The translations under genes and the position numbers were made by a program. The notes under the pieces were generated by a model. It was given only the letters and a program-made list of their open reading frames with translations. It was not told the DNA's origin and did not search any database. Below are positions 48,967-56,301 of a stretch of DNA of 64,000 nucleotides, in pieces (the stretch's first letter is position 1; each line of letters opens with the position of its first letter). The stretch is taken from positions 42,832 to 106,831 of the forward strand of contig SFLS01000002.1 of assembly GCA_004554485.1 (NCBI GenBank), written 5' to 3'. Source of the DNA: Oscillospiraceae bacterium (GTDB taxonomy: Bacteria > Bacillota > Clostridia > Oscillospirales > Ruminococcaceae).

Positions 48967-50103
48967 TTATCTTCGTTTGGCAAGGGTGGCGGCGCCCTGC
49001 AGCAGGCGGCGGCAGAATTCGTCGATCTCCTCTTCGGCGGTGGTATCGGTCATGCTGACCCGAATGGCGGAATCGATGCGGTCCTCCGGCAGGCCCATGG
49101 CGGTCAGCACGTGGCTGCGCTCGCCCTTGGCGCAGGCGGAGCCGCTGGAAACGTAGATCTCGAACTGCTCCAGATAGTGGATCATGATCTCGCTGCGGAT
49201 GCCCTCCACCGAGAGGTTGATAATGTAAGGTGCTGCCGCTTCCGGGGAATTGATGCAGACGGCGGGGGATTGTGATAAATTTGTAATCAGTTTTTGCCGC
49301 AGGGCGGTAAAGTGCGCCGCATTTTCGGCCCGACGGGCGTTCATCCGCTCGGCGGCCAGGCCCATGGCGCAGATGCCGGGGAGATTTTCGGTGCCGGGAC
49401 GGAGCCCCCGCTCCTGCCCCGAGCCGTAAAGCGGCGGGAGGAGACGGACGCCTTTGGCGACATACAGGGCGCCTACCCCTTTGGGGGCGTGGATCTTGTG
49501 TCCGCTGACGCTGACGAGCTGCACCCCCCAGCGGGCGGGAGCGATCTCCAGCCGGCCGAAGGCCTGTACACAATCGGCGTGGAACAGGATGCCGGGATTT
49601 TTGCGGCGGCAGGCGGCGGCGATGGCGGGAATATCGTGCAGAGCGCCGGTTTCGCTGTTGACCATCATGCAGCTGGCCAGGACCGTCTTTTCATCGCAGG
49701 CGGCGGCAAAGGACTCCGGGGTGATGACACCGCCGGCATCCGGCGAGACATATGCGACCTCGAAGCCCTCCGATTCCAGCTGCCGGCAGACGGCCAGGAC
49801 CGAGTGATGCTCCACCGCAGTGGTGACGATGCGGCTGCCGCGGCGCCGCGCCGCGCGGGCTGCCCCCAGCAGAGCCAGATTGTTGCTTTCGGTGCCGCCG
49901 GAGGTGAAAATGATCTCCTCGGGGCGGCAGCGCAGCACCGCCGCCACCTGCCCGCGGGCTTCGGTGAGGGCACGCTCCGCCCAAAAGCCCCGGCGATGCA
50001 GGGAGGAGGGATTGCCGTATTGCTCGGTCATGATACGTGCCGCCAGCGCCGCCACCTCGGGGGTGACGGCAGTGGTGGCGCTGTTATCCAGGTAACATTC
50101 CAA
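48967..50103 (-). CDS. nifS: Cysteine desulfurase (NifS/IscS-like)
   Basis: A 378-residue PLP enzyme that takes sulfur from cysteine. Visible are YLDNSATTAVTPEV, the TSGGTESNNLAL phosphate loop, the PLP lysine in VSVSGHKIHAPKG and the catalytic Cys in YVSSGSACAKG. The short active-site loop is the IscS/NifS type. With ThiI directly downstream, its main sulfur acceptor is probably tRNA thiolation rather than Fe-S assembly. GGGAGG precedes the ATG. Confidence 0.95.
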   Translation of the reverse strand: MECYLDNSATTAVTPEVAALAARIMTEQYGNPSSLHRRGFWAERALTEARGQVAAVLRCRPEEIIFTSGGTESNNLALLGAARAARRRGSRIVTTAVEHHSVLAVCRQLESEGFEVAYVSPDAGGVITPESFAAACDEKTVLASCMMVNSETGALHDIPAIAAACRRKNPGILFHADCVQAFGRLEIAPARWGVQLVSVSGHKIHAPKGVGALYVAKGVRLLPPLYGSGQERGLRPGTENLPGICAMGLAAERMNARRAENAAHFTALRQKLITNLSQSPAVCINSPEAAAPYIINLSVEGIRSEIMIHYLEQFEIYVSSGSACAKGERSHVLTAMGLPEDRIDSAIRVSMTDTTAEEEIDEFCRRLLQGAATLAKRR

Positions 50104-50160
50104 AACGCGGGGCCTCCCTTATCAAAAGCCATAATATTTCATTATATTATCTAATAAAAC

Positions 50161-50189
50161 ATTATAACGCCGGGGACGGGCAAAAGCAA
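50161..50189 (-). promoter_or_regulatory. Sigma-A promoter of nifS-thiI
   Basis: Minus strand -35 TTGCTT (50184-50189), 17-bp spacer, -10 TATAAT (50161-50166). Confidence 0.75.
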
Positions 50190-50289
50190 CGGAATGACAA
50201 TTTTGTAATAGAATCGTAAAGGAGATTTTTACCGAAACTTTTCCAGAAACGGAAAAGGCAGCCTTTTTGGAAAGAGCGAGGATTTTCTC

Positions 50290-50318
50290 TTTTCAAACCC
50301 GCCCAAATGCGGTATACT
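50290..50318 (+). promoter_or_regulatory. Promoter of the orphan peptide-binding lipoprotein
   Basis: -35 TTTTCA (50290-50295), 17-bp spacer, -10 TATACT (50313-50318). Confidence 0.55.
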
Positions 50319-50353
50319 GAAAGGGAAATTTACCCCACTACGGAGGACACACC

Positions 50354-51739
50354 ATGAAAAAGACACTGGCACTGCTGCTGACTCTGATGCTGTTGCTGAC
50401 GATGGGCGGCTGCGGGAAAAAAGAATATCTTGCCGGGGAGATTGCAGACCCCGGTGTTGTTGAGATCGGCGTGCCGGGAGAGCCGGCCGGCACCGACCCG
50501 GCCCTGTATGACGGCAGCCTGGCGGCCCGCGCCATGCTGGGAATGCTGTACGAGGGGCTGACCGTCGTGGACGAAAGCGGCTGCGCCGTGGGCGGCGTGG
50601 CCGAAAGCTGGGAGGTGACCGCGACCGACGACGCCGCCAAACGCCCGGTATATACCTTTACCCTGCGGGAGGACGCCTGCTGGAGCGACGGCACCCCGGT
50701 AACGGCGGAGGACTTTATCTACGCCTGGACCCGGATCATCAGCGGGGAGGCGGAGAGCCCCTGCCGCTACCTGTTTGACGTCATCCTGGGGGCGGGCAGC
50801 TACGAGAATGAGGAAAGCGAGCTGGGCCTGGAAGCCACCGAGGACAACAAGCTGGTGGTAACGCTGGAGGGCGACTTCGCGGGCTTTACGCATATGACGG
50901 CCGGGATGGCCTTCAGCCCCCTGCGGGAGGGCGAGCGGCTGTATAACGGCCGGTACGCGGCGCAGGAAGCCGCCGAGGACAACACCGTGACGCTGACGCC
51001 GAACCCCGGCTATCATGGGGCGAAGGAGCCGGCGGCGCTGACGCTGCGGTACCGCTTTGGCGATATGGCTTCGCTGGAGGCGCTGGCGGCGGACGGAACG
51101 CTGCAGGCCACCTTTGGCTATGCGGGGGAGGAGACGGCGCCGCTGACCGGCAGCGACGGGACGGCGTATTATTATCTGCTGAACACCGGACGGGTGACCG
51201 AGGAGACCGAGCGGCAGGCGCTGGCGGCGCTGCTGTGCGGAGAAGAGCCTGCCGAGGGACTGCCGCAGCAGGCTGTGCTGCTGACCTATGATGCCGGCAC
51301 CGCGGCGACGGCCGGGGAGGCCTTGGCGGAACAGGCCGGGAAGCAGGGGATGGCGCTGACGGTGAACGCCCTGCCCTACGAGCAGTACAAGGCTGCCCGG
51401 GAGGAGGGGGAGTACGACCTGCTGTACCTGGCGGTGGGCAGCGACTATCCGGATGACGCCGTGCTGCTGGGCTATTTTGCCGGCGGGGCGACCGGCAACT
51501 ACGCCGGATACCGGAACGATGCCTATGACGAGCTGCTGGAAAAGGCCAACGCCGAGACCGACGAGGCCGCCCGGGCGGCGCTGCTGCGGGAGGCCCGTGT
51601 GCTGCTGGAGGGCGACGGAGTGCTGATCCCCCTGGGAGAGGGGAGGACCGAGCTGTACTGCCACAGCGCGCTGACGGGGATTACCTGCGATGCGATGGGG
51701 CTGTGGGATTTTAGCCGGGCGGAATATGCCGTGGCGTAA
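50354..51739 (+). CDS. Orphan family-5 solute-binding lipoprotein
   Basis: A 461-residue lipoprotein with a signal peptide ending MGGC (Cys20) and an SBP-bac-5 fold (DPALYDGSLAARAMLGMLYEGLTVV, YTFTLREDACWSDGTPVTAEDFIYAWTRI). It is ~70 residues shorter than standard OppA and very rich in Ala/Glu. No permease or ATPase genes adjoin, so it probably feeds a transporter encoded elsewhere or has another role. CGGAGGA precedes the ATG. Confidence 0.88.
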   Translation: MKKTLALLLTLMLLLTMGGCGKKEYLAGEIADPGVVEIGVPGEPAGTDPALYDGSLAARAMLGMLYEGLTVVDESGCAVGGVAESWEVTATDDAAKRPVYTFTLREDACWSDGTPVTAEDFIYAWTRIISGEAESPCRYLFDVILGAGSYENEESELGLEATEDNKLVVTLEGDFAGFTHMTAGMAFSPLREGERLYNGRYAAQEAAEDNTVTLTPNPGYHGAKEPAALTLRYRFGDMASLEALAADGTLQATFGYAGEETAPLTGSDGTAYYYLLNTGRVTEETERQALAALLCGEEPAEGLPQQAVLLTYDAGTAATAGEALAEQAGKQGMALTVNALPYEQYKAAREEGEYDLLYLAVGSDYPDDAVLLGYFAGGATGNYAGYRNDAYDELLEKANAETDEAARAALLREARVLLEGDGVLIPLGEGRTELYCHSALTGITCDAMGLWDFSRAEYAVA

Positions 51740-51816
51740 CGGGCCGAAGCAGCCCCTGACAAAACAGAAAACGACCCTTTCGGCGGGGCGGCTGCTCCGC
51801 GAAAGGGCCAGAGAGA

Positions 51817-51838
51817 GGAGCCGAAAGGCTCCTTTTTT
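51817..51838 (+). terminator. Terminator of the orphan binding-protein gene
   Basis: GGAGCC-GAAA-GGCTCC (6 bp with a GNRA-type loop) followed by TTTTTT. Just before it, CCCTTTCG and CGAAAGGG form another, imperfect stem (51775-51806). Confidence 0.8.
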
Positions 51839-51868
51839 GATGAGAGAAAGGCCGGGGAGGGAGAGGGC

Positions 51869-51949
51869 GCCCGCAGGGCCGCGGCGCGCAGCGCCGCGCG
51901 GCGGCCGCAGGCCGCCGGTTTCGGCCGGCGGCCGAAACGCCCTGCGGGC
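51869..51949 (+). repeat. Cloverleaf repeat, copy F
   Basis: Outer stem GCCCGCAGGGC (51869-51879) with GCCCTGCGGGC (51939-51949), 11 bp. Hairpins: 51880-51898 (CGCGGCGC-GCA-GCGCCGCG), 51899-51917 (CGGCGGCC-GCA-GGCCGCCG) and 51918-51938 (GTTTCGGCC-GGC-GGCCGAAAC, 9 bp). No unpaired junction bases. It lies between convergent genes. Confidence 0.92.
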
Positions 51950-51997
51950 CCCGGCTGCGGCTCTGCAGGGACTGCCGGGCGGGGACCCCGGCGGCGG

Positions 51998-52870
51998 TCA
52001 GGCGTTGGTCTTGACCCATTCCCGGGCAAATTCGACAAAGCGGCGGGCGGCGGGCCCGGCTTCCGCCGTAGAACAGGCCAGCGCGATGGTGCGGCTGGCA
52101 GGCGGGTCGATGGGACGGATCTCGATGCCCTCATTGTTGCCGCGCAGCAGCAGCGAGGGCATGATGCTGATCCCCAGCCCCTGGCGCACCATGGCGATGA
52201 CGGCGTAATCGTCCTTGGTGCGGAAGCGTACGTCCACCTTAACGTGGGCAGCGGAAAGCGCCCGCCGGACATCGTGGTTGGAGGATTCCAGCAGCGTGAT
52301 GAACGGTTCCTGTGCCAGCTCCTCCACGCGGCAGACCGGCCGGGCTGCCAGCGGATGTCCAACCGGCAGGATCGCCATCAGGGCATCCTGGTACAGCGGT
52401 ACGCTGCGGCAGCCCGTTTCGGCGGGTTGGGCGGTAAAGGCCAGATCGACGCTGCCCTCCGCCAGCCAGCGGTCGACATCGTGATAGTCGCCGTTGAATA
52501 GCTGAAACTCCACCTGAGGATACTGCTGCTGGAACTGCATCATCATGCCGGGCAGCCAGTGGGTGGCCACGCTGGTAAAGGTGCCGATGCGGATGCTCCC
52601 CGCGGTGCCGGCACGCAGCTGGGCCGCCTTCTGGCGCAGCTGCTGCTCCTGGGAGACGATTTCCCGGATGAACGGGATGACCGCCTCTCCCTCCGGGGTG
52701 AGCCGCGCACCGGTGCGGGTGCGCCGGAGCAGGGGAAGCTCCAGCTCCGCTTCCACGGCGGCAATGATATGGCTGACGCCGGATTGGGTCAGGCCCAGCT
52801 CCTCCGCAGCACGGGTGAGAGAGGCTTTTTCGACTGTTTTTTCAAAAACTTCATATTTTTTGACGTCCAT
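51998..52870 (-). CDS. LysR-family transcriptional regulator
   Basis: A 290-residue LTTR with the winged helix at 1-60 (FEKTVEKASLTRAAEELGLTQSGVSHIIAAVEAELELPLLRR) and an effector-binding fold beginning GSIRIGTFTSVATHWLPGMM. It is divergent from the sodium symporter gene with 123 bp between the starts, the usual layout for a regulator and its target. The inducer cannot be read off. Confidence 0.92.
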   Translation of the reverse strand: MDVKKYEVFEKTVEKASLTRAAEELGLTQSGVSHIIAAVEAELELPLLRRTRTGARLTPEGEAVIPFIREIVSQEQQLRQKAAQLRAGTAGSIRIGTFTSVATHWLPGMMMQFQQQYPQVEFQLFNGDYHDVDRWLAEGSVDLAFTAQPAETGCRSVPLYQDALMAILPVGHPLAARPVCRVEELAQEPFITLLESSNHDVRRALSAAHVKVDVRFRTKDDYAVIAMVRQGLGISIMPSLLLRGNNEGIEIRPIDPPASRTIALACSTAEAGPAARRFVEFAREWVKTNA

Positions 52871-52887
52871 TTGGTATATTTGCCCCC

Positions 52888-52916
52888 TTGATTTTTGGCA
52901 GACGCAGTGATATGAT
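52888..52916 (+). promoter_or_regulatory. Promoter of the sodium/solute symporter
   Basis: -35 TTGATT (52888-52893), 17-bp spacer, -10 TATGAT (52911-52916). Overlap with the lysR upstream region allows joint control. Confidence 0.65.
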
Positions 52917-52939
52917 ACGTCTATACATTCAGAAAGCTT

Positions 52940-52950
52940 ATGTTAAACAT
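52940..52950. promoter_or_regulatory. Candidate LysR operator
   Basis: ATGTT-A-AACAT is a perfect inverted repeat with T-N-A spacing, located just after the symporter -10. It could be part of the LTTR binding region. Confidence 0.35.
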
Positions 52951-52993
52951 TATAAACTTTCATGTGTCGATTGTCAAGAGGAGGAGTACCAAA

Positions 52994-54526
52994 ATGACTG
53001 AAATTAATTTACAGCATCTGCTGGCCATGATCATCTACATGGCGGCGGTCGTTGGTATCGGCGTTTACTTTGCGCGCCGTGCCAATAAAAACGCGGAATC
53101 CTATTTCCTGGGCGGACGCACCCTGGGCCCCTGGGTCACGGCGTTCAGCGCAGAGGCTTCCGATATGTCCGGCTACCTGCTGATGGGCCTGCCCGGCCTG
53201 GCCTACTGGACCGGTCTGGCGGATGCCGGCTGGACCTGCATCGGTCTGGCGGTCGGCACCTATTTTAACTTTCTGATCGTTTCCCGGCGGCTGCGCCGCT
53301 ACAGTCTGGCGGTGGAGGCCTTTACGGTGCCGGATTATTTTTCCAACCGGTTCCATGAAAAGAAAAAGGTGCTGATGGGGATTTCCTCACTGATCATTAT
53401 CGTCTTTTTCTCGGTGTACGCCGCCCAGTGCCTGAGCACCTGCGGCAAGCTGTTCTCCAACCTGTTCGGGCTTTCCTACGGCGGCATGATGGCGGTAGCG
53501 GCGGTCTTTGTTCTGCTGTATACCTTCCTGGGCGGCTTTTTGGCGGAGAGCGCCTCCGACTTTATGCAGGCGGTCGTGATGATCACCGTGCTGGTGCTGA
53601 TCCTGATCATGTCCATCGGGGCGGCCGGCGGCCTTTCCGAAGCGATTGCCACCGCCAAGAGCTTTGACGGCTACTTCTCGCTGGTGCAGACTTCCACCCC
53701 CTCCGCCGAGGGCATCAATGTCTTTGGCAGCGCCCAGCCCTACGGCATTCTGGCGATCATCTCCTGCCTGTCCTGGGGTCTTGGTTACTTTGGCATGCCG
53801 CAGATCCTGCTGCGCTTTATGGGCATCCGCTCCGAAAAAGAGCTGGGCCGCTCCCGCCGTGTGGCCATTATCTGGGTGGTGATCTCGATGGCTGCCGCCG
53901 TCATGATCGGTATTGTGGGGCGCAGCATTGCCGGCCTGGACTACCTTTCCAACAGCGCCGCGGAAAACATCTTTATTGATGCGGCGACGACCTTCCTGCC
54001 GCCCGTTCTGGCCGGATTTGCCTGCGCCGGCGTGCTGGCAGCCGCCATCTCTTCTTCCGACTCCTATCTGCTGATTTCCGCCAGCGCCGTGAGCAAGAGC
54101 ATCTACGGCGGCATCATCAAAAAGGACGCGACCGAAAAACAGATCATGTGGTGCTCCCGCATTACACTGGCGGTTATCACCATCATTGCAATGGCGATTG
54201 CCTGGAACTCCAATTCCACCATCTTCAGCATTACCTCCTTTGCATGGGCCGGCTTTGGCGCCGCCTTTGGGCCGCTGATGCTGTTCTCGCTGTTCTGGAA
54301 GCGTACGACCCGTGCCGGCGCCGTTGCCGGTATGCTGGCCGGCGGCGCGATGGTCTTTATCTGGAAGCTCGCCATCAAGCCGCTGGGCGGGGTATTTGCC
54401 GTCTACGAGCTGCTGCCCGCCTTTGTGTTCAGCGCGGTGGTCATCGTGATTGTTTCGCTGTGCACCAAGAAGCCGGATGCGGCGGTTGAAGAGGAATTTG
54501 AGCGCGTCAAGGCCGGTCAGGTGTAA
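52994..54526 (+). CDS. putP: Sodium/proline symporter (PutP-like, SSS family)
   Basis: A 510-residue transporter with 12-13 helices. The N-terminal MIIYMAAVVGIGVYFARRANKNAESYFLGGRTLGPWVTAFSAEASDMSGYLLMGLPG and the signature SSSDSYLLISASAVSKSIYGG match PutP. Length and sequence best fit proline uptake driven by sodium. AGGAGGAG precedes the ATG at 52994. It is probably activated by the divergent LysR regulator. Confidence 0.9.
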   Translation: MTEINLQHLLAMIIYMAAVVGIGVYFARRANKNAESYFLGGRTLGPWVTAFSAEASDMSGYLLMGLPGLAYWTGLADAGWTCIGLAVGTYFNFLIVSRRLRRYSLAVEAFTVPDYFSNRFHEKKKVLMGISSLIIIVFFSVYAAQCLSTCGKLFSNLFGLSYGGMMAVAAVFVLLYTFLGGFLAESASDFMQAVVMITVLVLILIMSIGAAGGLSEAIATAKSFDGYFSLVQTSTPSAEGINVFGSAQPYGILAIISCLSWGLGYFGMPQILLRFMGIRSEKELGRSRRVAIIWVVISMAAAVMIGIVGRSIAGLDYLSNSAAENIFIDAATTFLPPVLAGFACAGVLAAAISSSDSYLLISASAVSKSIYGGIIKKDATEKQIMWCSRITLAVITIIAMAIAWNSNSTIFSITSFAWAGFGAAFGPLMLFSLFWKRTTRAGAVAGMLAGGAMVFIWKLAIKPLGGVFAVYELLPAFVFSAVVIVIVSLCTKKPDAAVEEEFERVKAGQV

Positions 54527-54570
54527 GCGCCGTTCCCGTATAGAATAAAGCCGGCAGCCGCCGGCTGCAG

Positions 54571-54609
54571 AAGGCCCCCGGCCGATCCAGGATCGGCCGG
54601 GGGCCTTTT
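54571..54609. terminator. Bidirectional terminator between putP and sigF
   Basis: AAGGCCCCCGGCCGAT pairs with ATCGGCCGGGGGCCTT around CCAGG, with A- and T-rich flanks. Confidence 0.85.
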
Positions 54610-54644
54610 CGCTTTTCCACCGGGGTAGGGGCAGGGGGAAGGGC

Positions 54645-54731
54645 GGCCCGCAGGGCCAGCCGCCCCTTTGGGGCGGCTGCGGCGGCCGGAGGCCGCCGGT
54701 TTCGGCCAGGGGCCGAAACGCCCTGCGGGTC
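54645..54731 (+). repeat. Cloverleaf repeat, copy G
   Basis: Outer stem GGCCCGCAGGGC (54645-54656) with GCCCTGCGGGTC (54720-54731), 12 pairs including one G-T. Hairpins: 54657-54679 (CAGCCGCCCC-TTT-GGGGCGGCTG, 10 bp), 54680-54698 (CGGCGGCC-GGA-GGCCGCCG) and 54699-54719 (GTTTCGGCC-AGG-GGCCGAAAC, 9 bp). No unpaired junction bases. It ends three bases before the sigF stop. Confidence 0.92.
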
Positions 54732-54734
54732 GGA

Positions 54735-55415
54735 TCAGCCGACCATCTGCTCTCGCATGGCCTGGAGGATACGCTTTTCCCGTCGGGAGACCTGCACCTG
54801 CGTCATGCCCAGGCAACGGGCCACCTCGGTCTGGGTCTTGCCGCGGTAGTAACGCAGAAAGATCAGCTTGCGGTCCCGCTCCTCCAGCGCGGCCAGCAGC
54901 TGCTGGAGGGAGAGCAGGTCGCTCAGCCGCTCCTCCGGGCCCTCCTCCGGCAGGTCGATCTGTCCGGAGCCTTCCTCCTCGCCCTCGGTGAGGGAAAGGG
55001 GAGGGGCGGTGGCAGCCAGCGCCTGGGCGATATCCTCCGGGGAGCGGCCCATCCGCTGGGCGACCTCCCCCACGGTGGCCTCCCGGCCCAGTTCGCTGCC
55101 CAGCAGCTCCCGGGTACGGCCGGCGGCCAGCCCCAACTCCTTTAGACTGCGGCTGACCTTAACGGTGCCGCCGTCCCGGAACAGCCGCCGGATCTCCCCC
55201 AGAATGACCGGCACGGCGTAAGTGGAAAACATCACCCCGCGGCCGGCGTCAAAGGCAGCGGAGGCCTTGACCAGCCCCATGCAGCCGGCCTGGTACAGGT
55301 CGTCGTATTCGATGCCGCGCCCCTTGAACCGGTGGGCGCAGGCATGTACCAGTCCCAGGTTATGTTCTACGCTGGTGTCCTGCCCTGCTGCTTTCGGTCC
55401 TGCCGTTGTTGGCAT
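54735..55415 (-). CDS. sigF: Sporulation sigma factor SigF
   Basis: A 226-residue sigma factor of the forespore with region 2 (NLGLVHACAHRFKGRGIEYDDLYQAGCMGLVKASAAFDAGRGVMFSTYAVPVILGEIRRLFRD) and region 4.2 (QTEVARCLGMTQVQVSRREKRILQAM). Its position as third gene after spoIIAA and spoIIAB identifies it as sigma-F rather than sigma-G. It directs the first forespore-specific genes once released from SpoIIAB. The stop abuts cloverleaf copy G. Confidence 0.95.
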   Translation of the reverse strand: MPTTAGPKAAGQDTSVEHNLGLVHACAHRFKGRGIEYDDLYQAGCMGLVKASAAFDAGRGVMFSTYAVPVILGEIRRLFRDGGTVKVSRSLKELGLAAGRTRELLGSELGREATVGEVAQRMGRSPEDIAQALAATAPPLSLTEGEEEGSGQIDLPEEGPEERLSDLLSLQQLLAALEERDRKLIFLRYYRGKTQTEVARCLGMTQVQVSRREKRILQAMREQMVG

Positions 55416-55434
55416 GGTGCGTTTCCTCCCTTGC

Positions 55435-55872
55435 TCAGCGGGACTTTTGGCTTAGGCGGCGGCGCAGGCGAACGGTGGTCCCCGCCCCCTCGCGGGAGGT
55501 GACCCGCACCTCGTCCATCAGCTCCTGCATGACCGCAAAGCCCAGTCCGGCCCTTTCGCTGCCGCCGGTGGTATACAGCGGCTCCATCGCCTTGGGGATA
55601 TCGGCGATGCCGCAGCCGTGGTCCCGCACCTTGACGGTGACGAGATTGCCCTCCGAAAGGCTGGCAGCTATGTAGATCTCCCCAATGCGGTCGGGATAGG
55701 CGTGCACGATGCAGTTGGTGACCGCCTCCGAAACGGCGGTTTTGATGTCGCACAGCTCCTCCACGGTGGGGTCCGCTTCGGTGATGAAAGAGGCGATCAG
55801 CATCCGGGCCAGTCCTTCGTTGGCGCCCCGGCTGGGGAAGCTGACCTTCATGGTGTTTTTTGGCTTATTCAT
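55435..55872 (-). CDS. spoIIAB: Anti-sigma F factor / serine kinase SpoIIAB
   Basis: A 145-residue GHKL kinase that binds sigma-F and phosphorylates SpoIIAA. N box VSEAVTNCIVHAYPD, G1 box VRDHGCGIADIPKAMEP and G2 region SERAGLGFAVMQ are clear. The start MNKPKNTMKVSFPS overlaps the spoIIAA stop by four bases (ATGA), giving coupled translation and fixed partner ratios. sigF starts 19 bases after its stop. Confidence 0.95.
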   Translation of the reverse strand: MNKPKNTMKVSFPSRGANEGLARMLIASFITEADPTVEELCDIKTAVSEAVTNCIVHAYPDRIGEIYIAASLSEGNLVTVKVRDHGCGIADIPKAMEPLYTTGGSERAGLGFAVMQELMDEVRVTSREGAGTTVRLRRRLSQKSR

Positions 55873-56189
55873 ATTCGGCTTTCCTCCTCGTCGATCTCCA
55901 GGTTGGCAATGCCCGCGACCCGCATCACCCGGCGGATATGCGGCGGCATGGCCCGCAGCGACAGGCGCCCCTCCAGCTCCTGCATCAGGCGGTAGCGGCC
56001 CAGCACCAGCCCGATGCCGCTGGAATCCATAAACGCCACGCCGCCGAAATCCAGCACCAGACGGCCGGGACGCTCCTTGAGTACGCTGCGGTCGATCTCC
56101 TCCCGCAGCTTTTGGGTATGATGATGATCCAGTTCTCCGCTGAGCTTTGCCGTCATGGTGCGCCCGGCGGTTTGCATTGTTACCGGCAT
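55869..56189 (-). CDS. spoIIAA: Anti-sigma F factor antagonist SpoIIAA
   Basis: A 106-residue STAS-domain protein. The phosphorylated serine is in FMDSSGIGLVLGRY; unphosphorylated SpoIIAA frees sigma-F from SpoIIAB. GGGGG precedes the ATG by ten bases. It is the first gene of the spoIIA operon. A strong terminator for folC sits only ~36 bases upstream, leaving hardly any space for the expected sigma-H promoter. Confidence 0.94.
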   Translation of the reverse strand: MPVTMQTAGRTMTAKLSGELDHHHTQKLREEIDRSVLKERPGRLVLDFGGVAFMDSSGIGLVLGRYRLMQELEGRLSLRAMPPHIRRVMRVAGIANLEIDEEESRI

Positions 56190-56224
56190 AAATGTTACGG
56201 CCCCCTTTTTGGTCCTTGAAGCAA

Positions 56225-56260
56225 AATAAAAAAGCTCCTATCCACAAGGATAAGAGCTTT
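56225..56260 (-). terminator. Terminator between folC and spoIIAA
   Basis: On the minus strand AAAGCTCTTATCC pairs with GGATAGGAGCTTT (12 of 13 bp, loop TTGT), followed by a T-rich run. Confidence 0.85.
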
Positions 56261-56301
56261 CGATGGAATTTTCTGTCACATTCGGGGAGCGGCGCGATTT
56301 T

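Noticed and set aside
51775..51806. Second independent terminator after the orphan binding protein
   Set aside because: The CCCTTTCG/CGAAAGGG stem is imperfect and lacks a T-tract; the adjacent GNRA-loop hairpin with six T is the better terminator.
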